Shown: positions 11,391 through 24,027, counted from the first letter of the stretch. The stretch is 64,000 nucleotides of DNA from Hyparrhenia diplandra (GCA_015847255.1 JADLZK010012665.1:186001-250000); one strand, 5' to 3'. A program made the numbers and translations. Notes: a model not told the origin generated them from the letters alone.

Positions 11391-12716
11391 GAGCAACTCC
11401 GTCAGGGGGACCTCAAATAATCCCCTATTTTCCTATTTGGGGCCCGACACTGTAAGTTTTGAGGGGTAGAATTGCGGCCCAACTCCAGCCGTTCGAGAAC
11501 TCAGCCCCCAAAAAATTCCGTCGCTCGAAATCACACCACGTGGCGTCCGCTTCGCCGGGCGTTTCTTGTGCCCGCCGCCGTCCCGGCCGCCGCCCCGCCC
11601 CCGTCGCCCACCGCCGCAGCTGCTCCACGTACCTCCTCCGCAGCGCGCCGCCGTCGGGCCATGCGTAGGAGCCGGAAGTAGCCGCCGCGGCCACGGCAAG
11701 TCGCGACCGTGGCCGACGCCGCCGCCACGGCTAGTCGCGGCCGGGCGGCCCGCGCCGCATCTAGTCGGGGAAGGCAGAAGCCGCCGCGCGCCGAGTCGCC
11801 CCACGCCCACTTGGTGCTCCTCGCGTGCGTCGTCGGCGCAACTTGGCGTTATGTGGCGGAGCCGCCACGGCACCGTGCCTCACATGGTCCATTGCATCCA
11901 CTTGCGGGTAGGGTCGGACGCCGCCCGCTGGGTCTAGTCGTCAGGCGGGGGCGAAGCCGCTGCCGCGTCGACTCCGACCGGGACCGACCGCGCGCCCGTC
12001 GCCTCCCACTTGGTCCTCGCTCGCGTGCATCCCCGGGCCGACGCTACTCGGCCGTGGTGCCATGGCAGCCTCCTCCGGCCGGGGGAAGGCCGCGGGCTGG
12101 CCGGGCCGGGCGGGAGACCGCTCGCCGAGCCCGAGTCGGCCGCGACACCATCATCTTCCTCGCGGCGTGTGCTTGCGCCGACGAGATCCACGCAGCGGGC
12201 CGAGTGGGAGCCCGGCGTTGGCTCCACCGGACGCCGTCGGCCGCTGGCTCGCGAAATGGCGGGCGCGAGCGGGCGAGGGCAGCCCAGCGGCGGCCTCGAC
12301 GAGCTGCAGTCGTGCCCCGCCGAGCCGGCCCACGGCGATTCCGCCGTCTTCTTCTTCTCCTCGGGTCCGGCGAGCTCACGGATGCCCTCGTTCATGAGGC
12401 GGCCCCGCGGCGAAGAGCGGCGGCGTGGGGCGTCGGGCGGGCGGCGACGGGCGGTGGAGGCGGCCCCCGCAGCCGGAAGAGCGGGCGGCGTGGGGGCGAC
12501 GGGGCGGGGGGCGGCGTGTGCGTCGAGAAAACGGGGACAGAGGAAAAAGTGGTGTGGGTCCCACCGGTAGGGGGTCACCGGATCCGAGGGCTCGAGACTA
12601 TAATTTGAGGGGGAATAAAAATGGGGTCCCATTTAAGGGCTTCACTGGAGTTGATTTTTGTCAAATCTACTAAAATATAGGGTAGGGGGCCAAGTAGGGG
12701 CTCCCACTGGAGATGC
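11391..12716. mobile_element. GC-rich non-autonomous TIR element, GAGCAACTC family (PIF/Harbinger-like)
   Basis: The left end GAGCAACTCCGTCAG and the right end (inverted: GCATCTCCAGTGGG) are imperfect inverted repeats. TAA flanks both sides (11388-11390 and 12717-12719), a 3-bp duplication of the PIF/Harbinger type. The ends are AT-rich and share motifs with the element at 35098-36122 (CTATAATTTGAGG, TTTTGTCAAA, a TAGGGTAG block and TGGGTCCCA). The interior (about 11530-12560) is very GC-rich and carries long overlapping frames on both strands (the longest 11709-12608 plus), with no recognisable domain. No transposase is visible. The interior could be captured host sequence. Confidence 0.75.
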
Positions 12717-12719
12717 TAA

Positions 12720-13283
12720 CAAACTCATTTGGAAAGTGAAAGCCCCCTGAAATTGCCATTCAAGGGTAGCCGTTCGTCACATCTGAATAATGCCCCAGCG
12801 ATTGCCACGTGTCTCACAGATGTTGTGGCTCAGAGATGTTGACCGCTTCCCCTTGCTTGCTTGACGCGGGCGAAGCTTACTACCAGGTCCGCCGATCCCG
12901 ACTGATTATAAAATTTTCAATGGAGTATTATTGTATTTAGTGCTAATAAGTAATAAGTCATGATGACCTCATCCATTCTCAAACAAAGACCCCTGCAGTT
13001 GACGGAGACCATGCATGTTGAGCGGCGGCCGGTGCACGGTGTGCGCGGCTACTTCAGCTTCTGATAGCGTTTGCTTTTTGGTACGTGTAGGCCCGAAGAG
13101 CTCTGGTTCTCTGAACTGACTAGTACTCCGTACTTACTACCAACAAGACTTCGACCGATACGCGTTTGCTTTTTGGTACATGTTAGACCCTACGAATACT
13201 GGTTCTGAATACTCAAGAGCTCCTTCTCTGAACTGACTATACTTCGTCCCTGTAAATCAAAATCATACCACCTTGGAAATCTC
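12720..13283. other. Intergenic DNA with a diverged tandem duplication
   Basis: GCGTTTGCTTTTTGGTAC starts both 13067 and 13161 and each is followed by GAACTGACTA, a diverged direct duplication of about 90-100 bp. No gene was found. Confidence 0.45.
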
Positions 13284-14160
13284 CTGCCAGGTGAAACAAA
13301 AATATCATTCACGTGTGGTTCATTGAAAAACTCCCAAGAAAAGACACTTAGGGCATCCTTAGGACACATTAGATTTAGTCGTGAGCTAAGAAAAACTACT
13401 GTAAACTATGGCCCGTAAGAAAACTAATGTATGTAAAGTGTTGTGAAAAGATTATGAATTTTTGTTTTAAAACAACTATGAAACCTAACCTCCACTCTTT
13501 TAACTCCATTGAAACAGCCATTAAATGTCTCTCTATTCCCACCTATTTGAAAAACAGAAAGATAAAAGTTGAAAGCAAGGTCCAAGGTGCTATGAGAATT
13601 GTACGCAAAAACAGTTGGTTCTAAAAAACAACTTCTGGTTATATCCGTTTGATTGATGTTTTGCTTTTTGACAACAAAAACACTTAGCTAATTTTTGGAT
13701 CTCGCTACTTGTGGGATGTTGCTTAGGGACATCCATGATCTCCTACAAGAGCATTTCATGTGTAATGATGTTCTTTTAATCCCTGGAACATGTATTAGTG
13801 TGGCTCACATAATATAGCTAGCCTAGAATGAGTTGGGACCTGAGTGAATCCTTTTTTTCTATGTTTCGATGAGCCCCCTCTCCCAGAATTTGTTAAGACA
13901 CTTGCGATTATGTGAGTCTTCAACGAGGCCTTAGAGCTAGTTTTTTCTCTCAAAACAAATGTAGACGAAGCAGTACAGTACTATCTAATCCCTCCATTTT
14001 AAATCATATTTTTTTTTTGTTTTTTAGTACATAGTTTATGCTAAACTTAGTATTTGCTATACGACAAAACCCAAGATGTTTACCTTGTAGTGTACATGCA
14101 TATGAAATTATTAGTTTCGTATGGACTCCTGTAGTTTGAGTTTACATATCAATTTTTTAC
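13284..14160. repeat. CRK upstream segment, copy A of a tandem segmental duplication
   Basis: From GGTGAAACAAAAATATCAT onward this block matches 25155-25333 and then 27758-28620, where a LINE splits the second copy. Shared landmarks include AACAACTATGAAACCTAACC, GGATCTCGCTACTTGTGGGATG and TTTTTAGTACATAGTTTATGCT. Together with the CRK exon 1 match at 24076-25145 this shows that the CRK 5' end and its upstream DNA were duplicated in the same orientation. Confidence 0.8.
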
Positions 14161-14263
14161 ACGTGAGTACTATCTATATCCTCGCATACACAGAGGATAT
14201 AGATAGTCAAAAGAGAACAATAGCACTTAGACTCAAACCTCATCAAAGAGAAGAACACAAACA

Positions 14264-14299
<36 letters not shown>
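14264..14299. repeat. Poly(A) tract of about 36 bp
   Basis: An almost pure A run. The lysine-rich frame across it (14121-14369) is an artefact of the run. Confidence 0.9.
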
Positions 14300-14301
<2 letters not shown>

Positions 14302-14487
14302 CTACAACGTTGGCACATTCCCACTTACCGCGATATATATCCTATGTTGAAACGACCAGATTTGGTTAGTGGAAATCATGAAGTCACCGCCGCCCCTTGT
14401 GCGACATTGCTGCATGCGGGTTGATGCCATCTTTATATGCTTCAAGTGAGCTGACGCGTCAAGCATAAGGGTGCAAAGGGTAACCTT

Positions 14488-14594
14488 TTAGGGTGCCCCA
14501 CCGACCCTCTTTAGTTTAAATATTTATACTATTTTCTTAAAAAATTGGAGAATTAGTATAAATAATTGAACTAAAGAGGGTCGAAGGGGCACCT
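14488..14594. mobile_element. Foldback MITE, about 105 bp
   Basis: Nearly the whole element is one hairpin: the left arm GGGTGCCCC...GACCCTCTTTAGTT pairs with the right arm AACTAAAGAGGGTC...GGGGCACC, with about 25 bp of AT-rich loop. TA flanks both sides, compatible with a TA target duplication. Such hairpins are common sources of plant small RNA. Confidence 0.7.
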
Positions 14595-14768
14595 AATTAA
14601 CTCTAATTTGCCCCCTAGTCATGCATCACCGTTTAGCTCACCTTTCTCTGTCGTCTTCCAATTAGAACTAGCCAATTAGATGTGAGTCGACACAATCTAC
14701 TACTGCTTCCTATGGAAGCTCCTCTATTGGATCTGCCTTCTCTACGTTGAGGACTGGTCATCAAAGCT

Positions 14769-15000
14769 AGGGCGTCCGTAATGGTAATAGCTAGTGCTAG
14801 CTACGTAGTGAGTGATGTGAAGGTGAGAGACAAGAACAAAAATTATTTTATATTGTTGGACCCACATGCTATTCTCACATATTCTTGGGCTACGTGAAAT
14901 AGTCTAGCTATTTGTATGTAGCCGGTGACTACTCTCTCCTACTTTTTCCTTATCACGTCACATCTAGATAGCGAAATAGCTAACCATTGAGACGGGCTTA
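14769..15000. mobile_element. MITE with inverted ends (GGGCGTCCGTAATGGT type)
   Basis: The left end GGGCGTCCGTAATGGTAATAG matches the reverse complement of the right end (AGCCCGTCTCAATGGTTAGC), with AT-rich, non-coding sequence between, about 230 bp in all. TA or TTA flanks the ends. It is probably a Tourist- or Stowaway-like element; the superfamily is uncertain. Confidence 0.65.
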
Positions 15001-15137
15001 GTGCGCCGACCGATCAGCGATCAGCAGGGAGGTGCAGACTAGGCATGCACCGGCGCGGCTTGGTCAGCCCCTACGCTGGGCACACGGTTGTGTGCGGATC
15101 TCCTTCCATGGTCCCCGCCATCCGGCTGCTGCCTGGC

Positions 15138-16477
15138 TGTTGGTATTTATTAACGCAAACAGAAAATCCGCAAGCGCACGGATACCGATATAGCTTTCAC
15201 CCGGGAGTATTCCAGAGTATCGATTTCCACGGGGAACGTGAAGTGTACTAGAAAGAGTTTAGAACGTCCTAAGAAAAATATAATGATGTTGGGAGAGAGA
15301 GAGATTGTTTCTAAGGTCTCTAATTGATCTAGGAATCTGAGATACTTTCGGGTTTATTTATATTGGGACATCAGAACACTAGCCGCGGAAAGGGATGAGA
15401 AGGGGGCTAGGAAGCTCCAACTACGGTCCTACAAACACCAATCCGAACGTGGTGGAGTACGTCGGCCGTCAGGACTGTCACTACCTGGGGCTACCACAAA
15501 CTATCCGTAGGATTGGGTGCAATTCGTGGTAACCGCTAGACTAAGCACCACGCGCCTAATCTAAAGATTACTACTCTAGCGTTGCAAAAACTAGAGCACT
15601 TGATACAAGCGGGAATCTAATAAATAAACTTAAAGTAAATGCTAAATAAAAGTAAATAAATAGAGAACTTAGAATTAATAAATAAAGAACCCGGAGATCA
15701 TTTGAAGAACGAACTAGTTCTTTGTAGATGTACAATGTTGATGAAGATCCGACAGTCCGGATCTCCAGCTTTCTCCTTGCCTCTCTCCTTAATCTTACAA
15801 CTAGTTGAACTAGAAGAACTAGATCTAAAACTAGAACTAGAACTAGATGAACTAGACAACTAGAGGGACCTCTCTCTCTTCTAATATGAAACCCTAGTTT
15901 ACGCCTGGTCGATAACTAATGAGAAGATGATCCGAGATGATTGAAACCGGGGACCACGGGGCTTGCTTATATAGTCGGGAGGAGGTGCCGGGGTTTGACC
16001 TAGATTCATCTCGTACTCCCACCGTCGCCCCTCGGATCAAACCGACATTAAACGAGCGGATTAGATTGCGTCTTAGAGGCGGTTGGAGAACCTTCCGAAT
16101 CAGGGCTGGCGTGGCGGAGGGGAGGCCGCTCGGCCCAAATAACGGCCGAGCGGCCCGCCAGGGGGCCCACTTCGTGGGTCTCGCGGACTGGTGCCTTCTC
16201 GAACCTTCTGGACTCCTATTTCTTGGGTGTTAAGTCTTGATCACGTCGGGATTAGTCCGGAGCTTTCTAGGGTCTTTCTCGGAGTTGGATTGTGTTACGT
16301 CACAGTAGTCGTGCGGCTCGCGAATACAGTGTTTTCTGTTTAGTCCCTGCAATTCACAACTTTACCGAAACTGGTGGAAATATGTTAGTGACACCCTATT
16401 CTAGGTTGTTATTATGATTTATACCCCTTTCTCATGTTTATTTAATTAATAAATTTGTATGATAACAAGTGTCAACA
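15138..16477 (-). repeat. 3' LTR of the Athila-like element
   Basis: It is 1340 bp long with TG...CA ends and pairs with 22688-24027. Being the left copy of a minus-strand element, it is the 3' LTR. The tandem CTAGAACTAG motifs near 15795-15865 are shared by both LTRs. Confidence 0.92.
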
Positions 16478-16492
16478 AACTCCCCCAAGCTT
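16478..16492 (-). other. Polypurine tract of the Athila-like element
   Basis: On the minus strand the bases just before the 3' LTR read AGCTTGGGGGAGTT, a purine-rich plus-strand priming site in the expected position. Confidence 0.75.
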
Positions 16493-18118
16493 ACCTTTTG
16501 CTAGTCCCTAGCAAAGCTATATGCTATAGTAGGATCAGGAGTTGCTACTACGCTTTCATACCTCAGAAGTACTGTGTTTATCAGAAATAAATTCTCCTCT
16601 TAACCAGATTGCTCTCTCATACCTATTTACCATGGGGCGTAGCCTTTTCACGAATCATAAGCAAGATAAAACAATCAAGTTAAGTACCATGTCTCATGTT
16701 CTTTGATCAACTATCATCCTGGGGTTTTGCAATATTTTTCAAAAGAAACTCAGAGATTCCTATGTATGACCCTCTTAAGTAGATGGTGGTAGTGGAGTTA
16801 CACATGTGGTAGGACATACATAGTGGGATGATAGTGGTGAAGTGGATGAGGATGAAAGGTAGTAAATAGCCTTTAGCCTTTTCTAGTATTTTTTTTTTCT
16901 TCTCAAGCATCTTGGACTATATCTCTCTTTCTAAAAATTGCTTAAGACCTGGGCTGTCCATTCTTAGAGAGGTGGGCTTTGCCCCGGACTTGTGTCCATT
17001 TTTCTCTCTCCTTAGAGATGTGGGCCCTACTCACCCTCGGACACGTGTCCATTATTCATCTCTAAATATATTTAGGGAGGTAGGCCCTTCTCGCCTAGTA
17101 TGACTTTTGTCCGTTTCTCTCCCTCTCTCGTCTCACTTTTCTCTCTAAATATTTATTTTTCTTTTTCTCTTTTCTTTTTTTCTTCTTTTCTTTTTTTTTT
17201 CGAATGTAGCCCAGCCTCTATTTAGCATAAATCTTTGAGAGAGACATATCCAAAAATTGCAAGAGTTTATTTTTATAATTATGGCTAGCGGCTTGATGGA
17301 ATATGGGGAGGCGTACTTAGGGTTAAAAGCAAAGCATATTTAATGGAGTGGGATGATCTTGATGCGAAACTCTTAAGGGTCATAGCTAAGGAACTCATCA
17401 TGTAATATTTTATAACTTTCAAAGATAAAAACCGGGAATCAGGTATCTCTAGGAATATGATAAACAATGACTCAACTTTTCATGTATCTTTATCCTTTAA
17501 TGCTAAGACTCAGATTAAGCATGTGCTTCCCATAGGTATTGGGTTTAGAGCAAATTAAGCAATTAAAGCTTTGGGAGAATCTAAGTCCAAAGTGTAAGTA
17601 CTTTTAAGAAGAATTAAGGCGGAGCAACTATTCATCATTTCCTTAGCATATATCATCAAGATCATAATTAAAAGAGAAAGGCCAACTAGCAAACTCTAGC
17701 ATTATTTAGACTCTAACAAACTAAGACTCTAATTAAGACTCATTATATATAGCAAGGCAAACATAAATAACTAGCTAATATTAAAATAGATAGGATAGTG
17801 ATACTTATCGTGATAGCTGGGGTGCTCTCCCCCAAGCCGATTGTTGACATAGTCAGTGGTGATGGCGAGTGAGGTAGACAAGTAGTGGTGGTGTTGACCT
17901 TCCTTGATAGGGCATTGATGATGTTGACGATTAAGATTGTGCTCGATCAAGTGGTCATACGCCTCCCACCGTCGTGTCTTACTCTTTTCAGGTGCTCCAA
18001 ATCCTGCTAAACTCAAATAGACAACAAAACTTGTGGAACAAGGTTAAGCGTTAGCGGTTGGCTACTTAAGCCTTTGTTGCCTAGTTTTTTTTTTAAAAAA
18101 AAAAAAATAGAAGCTCTT

Positions 18119-20815
18119 TTAGAGTGGATCATTGACTTGAAAGAATTCAATCAAGTCAATTTCTTCTAACTTTTCAGGTTCTAAAAAGACTTTCAACCGA
18201 TGACCATTTATCTTAAATGTGTTACCTAAATCATCTTGGATGGTGATGGCTCCATGTGTTGAAGTGTCGACGACATTATATGGTCCATCCCACTTACTTC
18301 GCAACTTACCATGTCCAAAGAGCTTAACCCTTGAATTGAATAGTAGGACTTTGTCTCCGGGCTTAAACTCCTTGTGCTTAATTCTCTTATCATGCCATCT
18401 TTTTTGTTCTCTCTTTATAAATCTTAGAATTGTGATAGGCTTTTTCTCTCCATTCCTCTAGCTCAGAGAGTTGCATTAGACGATTCTTGCCAGCTAGGTG
18501 GAGATCCATGTTCCATTTCTTGATTGCCCAATGAGCCTTGAACTCTAATTCAACGGGCAAGTGGCATGTTTTTCCATATACGAGTTGATAGGGTGACATG
18601 CCTATCGGTGTTTTGAATGCAGTTCGGTAAGCCCAAAGTGCATCACGGAAGCTTGTCCTTCCATGCCTTCCCCATTTCATCTACGGTCTTTTGTAGAATA
18701 TTTTTGATTTGTTTATTAGATGTTTCCGCTTGACCGCTAGTTTGGGGATGGTAAGGAGTAGCGATGTTGTGACGAATTCCATGGTCCGCTAGGTACTTTC
18801 GAAAGGTTTTATCGATGAAGTGGGGACCTCCATCGCTTATGACCATCCGTGGTGTACCAAAAAACGTGGAAATATGATTTCATGGAACATTTTCTTGGCA
18901 TGTTTGGAATCATTTGTTCGACATGGTAGTGCTTCTACCCATTTGGATACATAGTCTCTGACTACCAAGATGTATTCACAATTCTTAATTAGGGAATGGC
19001 CCCATAAAATCAATCCCCAAACATCAAAGAGTTCAATTTGGAGATTGTTTGTGAGAGGCATTGCATCTCGTGCATTAATGTTTCCATGTTTTTGGCATCG
19101 ATGGCATCTCGACAAACTCCTTTGTATCCGCATACATCGTTGGCGGAAAAACCACTTTGCCATATCTTGGCATGTGTGGGAATGCTCCATAATGTCCTCC
19201 ATATGGCGAAGCATGACATCTTTCCATAATTTGAATTGCCTCGGCCATAAGGACACATCTTCTCAACAATCCATCGGGCGCAAACTCGAAAAAGGTATGG
19301 CTCATCCCATAGGTGCCAGCGGCTTTCATGGATTAACTTTCTTTTGTGCGCACGAGGTGTGGGACATAGCCCGTGACTATAAAGTTCACGATACGCGCAT
19401 ACCATGGATCGAGTGTGTTATCTTGAGCAAAGTGTCATCCCTTAGGTAGTCATTTATGGGTAGGTCATGTTTTTTCCTTGTATTGTAGCCTAGACAAGTG
19501 GTCGGCTACTGAATTCTCTACTCCCTTTTTATCTCGGATTTCAATATCAAACTCTTGGAGTAGAAGAATCCATCGAATTAGCGAGGCTTAGCATCTTTCT
19601 TAGTGAGGAGGTACTTAAGAGCGGCATGATCTGTATAAACAATTACCTTTGCCCCCACTAAGTAAGATCTAAACTTGTCTATAGCAAAGACAACGACCAA
19701 TAGCTCCTTTTTCGGTTGTGGCATAATTGAGCTGCGGTCCGAGACAAGGTTTTGCTAGCGTAGGATATGGCATAATGCTTCTTATCCTTGGTTTGGCCTA
19801 AAAGCGGCACCAACCGCAAAGTCGCTAGCATCACACATTATCTCAAAAGGAATATTCCAATCAGGTGGTTGAATGATTGGAGCTGAAATGAGTGCCTTCT
19901 TAAGGATTTGAAAAGATTCATGGCACTCATCGGTAAAGATGAAAGGTGTATCTTTAGCTAAGAGACTAGTCAGGGGTCTAGCGATTTGAGAAAAATCTTT
20001 GATAAAGCGCCTGTAGAACCCCCGCATGTCCTAGAAAGTCTGCGGATTTCTTTCACATTCGTGGGAGGTGGGAGTTGTTCAATAACTTCAATCTTTGCTC
20101 TATCCACCTCTATACCACGTTCAGACACCTTGTGTCCTAGCACTATTCCTTCCCGAACCATAAAATGACATTTCTCCCAGTTCAGAACTAAGGAATTTTC
20201 TTCACACCGTTGTAAGACTTTATCTAAGTTCTCCAAGCAATCGTCGAAGGTTTTTCCATAGACGGTGAAATCATCCATGAACACTTCAACGATTTTCTCA
20301 ATCATATCGAGAGAAAATAGACATCATGCACCGTTGGAAGGAAGCCGGAGCATTGCATAACCCGAGCGACATTCGTCGGTATGCGTAAGTTCCATACGGG
20401 CATGTAAAAGTGGTCTTACTTTGGTCATCAGGGTGGATTGGGATTTGATGATACCCAGAATAACCGTCAAGGAAACAAAAGAAAGAGTGCTTTGCAAGCC
20501 GTTCCAACATTTCATCAATAAAGGGTAACGGGAAGTGATCTTTCTTTGTAGCCTTGTTGAGTTTTCTGTAATCAATGCACATACGCCACCCCGGTGATAA
20601 TTCGTTGAGGGATGAGTTCATTCTTATCATTCCTAACCACCGTCATTCCTCCCTTCTTTGGTACTACTTGGGACGGGACTAACCCACTCGCTATGTGGCA
20701 CGGGATAAATAATCCCGGCGTGTAGGAGCTTAAGGACCTCTTTCTTAACAACGTCTCGCATAGCTTTGTTAAGTACAGCGTTGTGGCTCCCTTGAAGGTG
20801 TGCAATTAAGATCAA
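18119..20815 (-). pseudogene. Athila-like pol (reverse transcriptase, RNase H, integrase), frame-broken
   Basis: Reading on the minus strand from 20815, the pieces come in Ty3/gypsy order. RT: WRMCIDYRKLNKATKKDHFPL, then the catalytic FMDDF at about 20275. RNase H: CDASDFAVGAAF near 19825. Integrase: a zinc-binding HHCC region (HTCQDMAKW...CHRCQKHG), then the core Asp in ISDGGPHF and the Glu in YHPQTSGQAE. The C-terminal part ends at about 18119 with LKVFLEPEKLEEIDL. At least seven frame changes separate the pieces, so no full polyprotein can be made from this copy as written. Protease sequence between gag and RT (20816-21398) is not clearly readable. From 16493 to 18118 nothing coding was recognised. 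Confidence 0.88.
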
Positions 20816-21398
20816 TAGGGATGCGGTGAGTGCGAGAGAGCAGGACTAATGCCTTTGAGGTCTTCGAGGGAGTAGCCTATAGCTGATATATGTCTTTCAA
20901 GAACAAGTGATATGTTTTTTTGTGTTTCTTCGTTTGAAAGTTTATCACTAATGATTACTTGGGGTTTGTCGATTATTGTGTAGGAAGACATATTTCAAAC
21001 CGGGAGGAAGAGGTTTCAACTCTATTGAAGGAGGTGGAGGTTTCTCATTTTGGTCTAACTCAATGGGTTACGCAAACTCGTCCTCTTCTTCAATGAAGTG
21101 TTCGATGTCGGAGGATGGTTGGGCCATTTCTTCTAAAAGACGCCATTAAGACCTCCTCAATAGGGTCTTGCTCAGGTTTGGGTTCCACCATTGTGTTTGT
21201 AGATCGGGCAAGAGGAATAGTCATAGTGGAGTTTCCAACTTTGAAGTCTAAATGACCTCGTAGTGGCTTTTCTGTAGAATCCTCATGATTGGTCCGCCAA
21301 TCAAGAGAGGAACCTCCGAGATGTCATAAATGTGAAAATCTAGACATATCTCCAAGTTGTTGATTCGAGCAGGAACCGCCCTTAAAACTCCATGGCAT

Positions 21399-22580
21399 TC
21401 AAGAATAAATCGATGGGCCTTGTAAAAGTTTTTGAGATGGAGTTAAGGGCGTGTCGGGATAAAGAGCATCGGCTAGCTCTTTTGAAATAATGTTTATCCC
21501 GACGGAAGGATTGTAGTGGACTTCTCTAGCGGACCCTCTAATTTGGCATAAGAGAATGGTTGAAGGGGAGGTGATTCGAGCTACCTCGGGTGATAACTCC
21601 GCATCGGTCAACCATTCATAACTCATAATTGCTGAAAGGCTTTTGATATGTTCTATGCTAACCGTTTCTTCCTGTGGATCAGGTTGAGTGGTCTTTTCTA
21701 GAGGTCTCGCTTGAATAGGAAAATTCGAGGTATTTCCATAATCTTCAAAGATATCTTCCTCGAATTCCAAAGGAAATTCTAGAGGAGATGGTTCATCATC
21801 CTCTAGTTGGGTTTGTGTTCCCTTTTCAGAAGGTTTCTCAACAACCAAATTACTAGATGAGTCAATTGGAAATTCGGCTGCATGTTCCTCCTCTAATGGT
21901 TCGGGGCTTGGCTCGACTTCTTCTTTGGGGAATTCATCGTAGACGCCAGTGTATGGGGTATTTTCAAGAATTTTGTCAAGGATAGCTTTTCCCTCACTAA
22001 CGGTCTTATGTGAAAATGATCCTCCAGAAGATGTATCGAGGAACAGGGCTGCTTCTTTGCTAAGGCCATAATGAAAGTGTTGTAAAAGGACTTGGTCAGG
22101 CAAAGATAAATCTGGGCCAGATAAGATTAAACTTGAAAATCTTGCCCAAGCTGCTCCTATAGTTTCTTTCTCTTTTTGTTTAAAATTAAGAATTTCAAGA
22201 CGAAGAGTAATGATCTGAGAAATAGGGAAGAAAGCAAGACAAAATTTGTCTCGAAGTTCCTCCCAATTCCCGTTCACACTTCTGGAATTATGAGCATACC
22301 ATTGTTTCGCTCTCTCAGAAAGAGAGAACGAAAATAATTTCCATTTTAGGGTCTCATGTTTCATGCCAGGAATATTCAAGCATGAACATAGTTGCTCAAA
22401 TTCTCGGATGTGCACATATGGATTTTCGTCTTCTTTTCCAGAGAAAGTTTGCTCCCGAACCATAGCTATAAAAGCAGGGCGAATCTCATAGCCATCCGTA
22501 AGAATAGGATGTGCTGATTGTGGTGGCTCTATCAATTCACCCTTTGGAGCGGAAAATTTATAGATAGGAGTGTAATCCAT
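21399..22580 (-). CDS. Athila-like gag, with protease-like C-terminus
   Basis: Open over 393 residues. It holds the conserved retrotransposon gag core (ENPYVHIREFEQLC, then LKWKLFSFSLSERAKQWY and DQVLLQHFHYGL), an acidic Glu/Pro-rich linker (about residues 215-300), and at the end a sequence resembling the start of a retropepsin domain (YNPSVGINIISKELADAL). The expected Asp of the D-S/T-G motif is not clear. No CCHC zinc knuckle was seen. The ATG at 22580 lies about 83 bp downstream of the primer binding site, as expected for gag. Confidence 0.85.
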   Translation of the reverse strand: MDYTPIYKFSAPKGELIEPPQSAHPILTDGYEIRPAFIAMVREQTFSGKEDENPYVHIREFEQLCSCLNIPGMKHETLKWKLFSFSLSERAKQWYAHNSRSVNGNWEELRDKFCLAFFPISQIITLRLEILNFKQKEKETIGAAWARFSSLILSGPDLSLPDQVLLQHFHYGLSKEAALFLDTSSGGSFSHKTVSEGKAILDKILENTPYTGVYDEFPKEEVEPSPEPLEEEHAAEFPIDSSSNLVVEKPSEKGTQTQLEDDEPSPLEFPLEFEEDIFEDYGNTSNFPIQARPLEKTTQPDPQEETVSIEHIKSLSAIMSYEWLTDAELSPEVARITSPSTILLCQIRGSAREVHYNPSVGINIISKELADALYPDTPLTPSQKLLQGPSIYS

Positions 22581-22662
22581 AATGGTAGTGGTATGGAAAA
22601 GGTGCGAAAAGAGAAAAAAAGATAAATGGGCGAACTTGGTTCTAAACTAGCACAGCTACCGT

Positions 22663-22680
22663 TCCCCGGCAACGGCGCCA
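22663..22680 (-). other. tRNA-Asp primer binding site
   Basis: The plus strand reads TCCCCGGCAACGGCGCCA, the 3' end of plant tRNA-Asp including CCA, seven bases from the 5' LTR. The minus-strand transcript is therefore complementary to that tRNA. It is not a tRNA gene; only the 18-nt match exists. Confidence 0.88.
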
Positions 22681-22687
22681 GAAAGCT

Positions 22688-24027
22688 TGTTGGTATTTAT
22701 TAACGCAAACAGAAAATCCGCAAGCGCACGGATACCGATGTAGCTTTCACCCGGGAGTATTCCAGAGTATCGATTTCCACGGGGAACGTGAAGTGTACTA
22801 GAAAGAGTTTAGAACGTCCTAAGAAAAATATAATGATGTTGGGAGAGAGAGATTGTTTCTAAGGTCTCTAATTGATCTAGGAATCTGAGATACTTTCGGG
22901 TTTATTTATATTGGGACATCAGAACACTAGCCGCGGAAAGGGATGAGAAGGGGGCTAGGAAGCTCCAACTACGGTCCTACAAACACCAATCCGAACGTGG
23001 TGGAGTACGTCGGCCGTCAGGACTGTCACTACCTGGGGCTACCACAAACTATCCGTAGGATTGGGTGCAATTCCAGGTAACCGCTAGACTAAGCACCACG
23101 CCTAATCTAAAGATTACTACTCTAGCGTTGCAAAAACTAGAGCACTTGATACAAGCGGGAATCTAATAAATAAACTTAAAGTAAATGCTAAATAAAAGTA
23201 AATAAATAGAGAACTTAGAATTAATAAATAAAGAACACGGAGATTTGAAGAACGAACTAGTTCTTTGTAGATGTACAATGTTGATGAAGATCCGACAGGT
23301 CCGGATCTCCGACTTTTCTCCTTGCCTCTCTCCTTAATCTTACAACTAGTTGAACTAGAAGAACTAGATCTAAAACTAGAACTAGAACTAGATGAACTAG
23401 ACAACTAGAGGGACCTCTCTCTCTTCTAATATGAAACCCTAGTTTACGCTCTGTCGATAACTAATGAGAAGATGATCTGAGATGATTGAAACCAGGGACC
23501 TGGGGGCTTGCTTATATAGTCGGGAGGAGGTGCCAGGGTTTGACCTAGATTCATCTCGTACTCCCACCGTCGCCCTCGGATCAAACCGACATTAAACGAG
23601 CGGATTAGATTGCGTCTTAGAGGCGGTTGGAGAACCTTCCAGAATCAGGGCTGACGTGGCGGAGGGGGGAGGCCGCTCGGCCCAAATAACAGGCCGAGCG
23701 GCCCAGCAGGGGGCCCACTTCGTGGGTCTCGCGGACTGGTGCCTTCTCGAACCTTCTGGACTCCTATTTCTTGGGTGTTAAGTCTTGATCACGTCGGGAT
23801 TAGTCCGGAGCTTTCTAGGGTCTTTCTCGGAGTTGGATTGTGTTACGTCGCGTAGTCGTGCGGCTCGCGAATTCTGGTGTTTTCTGTTTAGTCCCCCGCA
23901 ATTCACAACTTTACCGAAACGGGTGGAAATATGTTAGTGACACCCTATTCTAGGTTGTTATTATGATTTATACCCCTTTCTCATGTTTATTTAATTAATA
24001 AATTTGTATGATAACAAGTGTCAACAC
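22688..24027 (-). repeat. 5' LTR of the Athila-like element
   Basis: It is 1340 bp long and paired with 15138-16477. It would carry the element's promoter, read leftward. Confidence 0.92.

Larger units (their letters stand above)
15138..24027 (-). mobile_element. Complete Athila-like Ty3/gypsy LTR retrotransposon, 8.89 kb
   Basis: Two LTRs of 1340 bp each (15138-16477 and 22688-24027) begin TGTTG and end CAACA and are very similar, differing at roughly 20 small sites by eye. All coding remnants are on the minus strand, so the right LTR is the 5' LTR. Next to it lies a primer binding site complementary to tRNA-Asp (22663-22680), and next to the left LTR a G-rich polypurine tract; both are typical of the Athila/Tat branch. 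Flanks CTGGC (15133-15137) and CCGGC (24028-24032) form a 5-bp target duplication with one mismatch. The empty site can be seen in the related sequence at about 28740-28775. Gag is open over 394 codons while pol is broken into many frames. No env-like gene was seen between pol and the 3' LTR. Confidence 0.92.

Noticed and set aside
11566..12632. Frames of up to 299 codons on both strands
   Set aside because: They fill the GC-rich core of a TIR element, overlap each other in several frames and have Arg/Ala/Pro-rich compositional sequence without domains.
14121..14369. Lysine-rich small protein
   Set aside because: The Lys run comes from a 36-bp poly(A) tract.
22663..22680. tRNA-Asp gene
   Set aside because: Only the 18-nt 3' end is present and it sits at the LTR, so it is a primer binding site.
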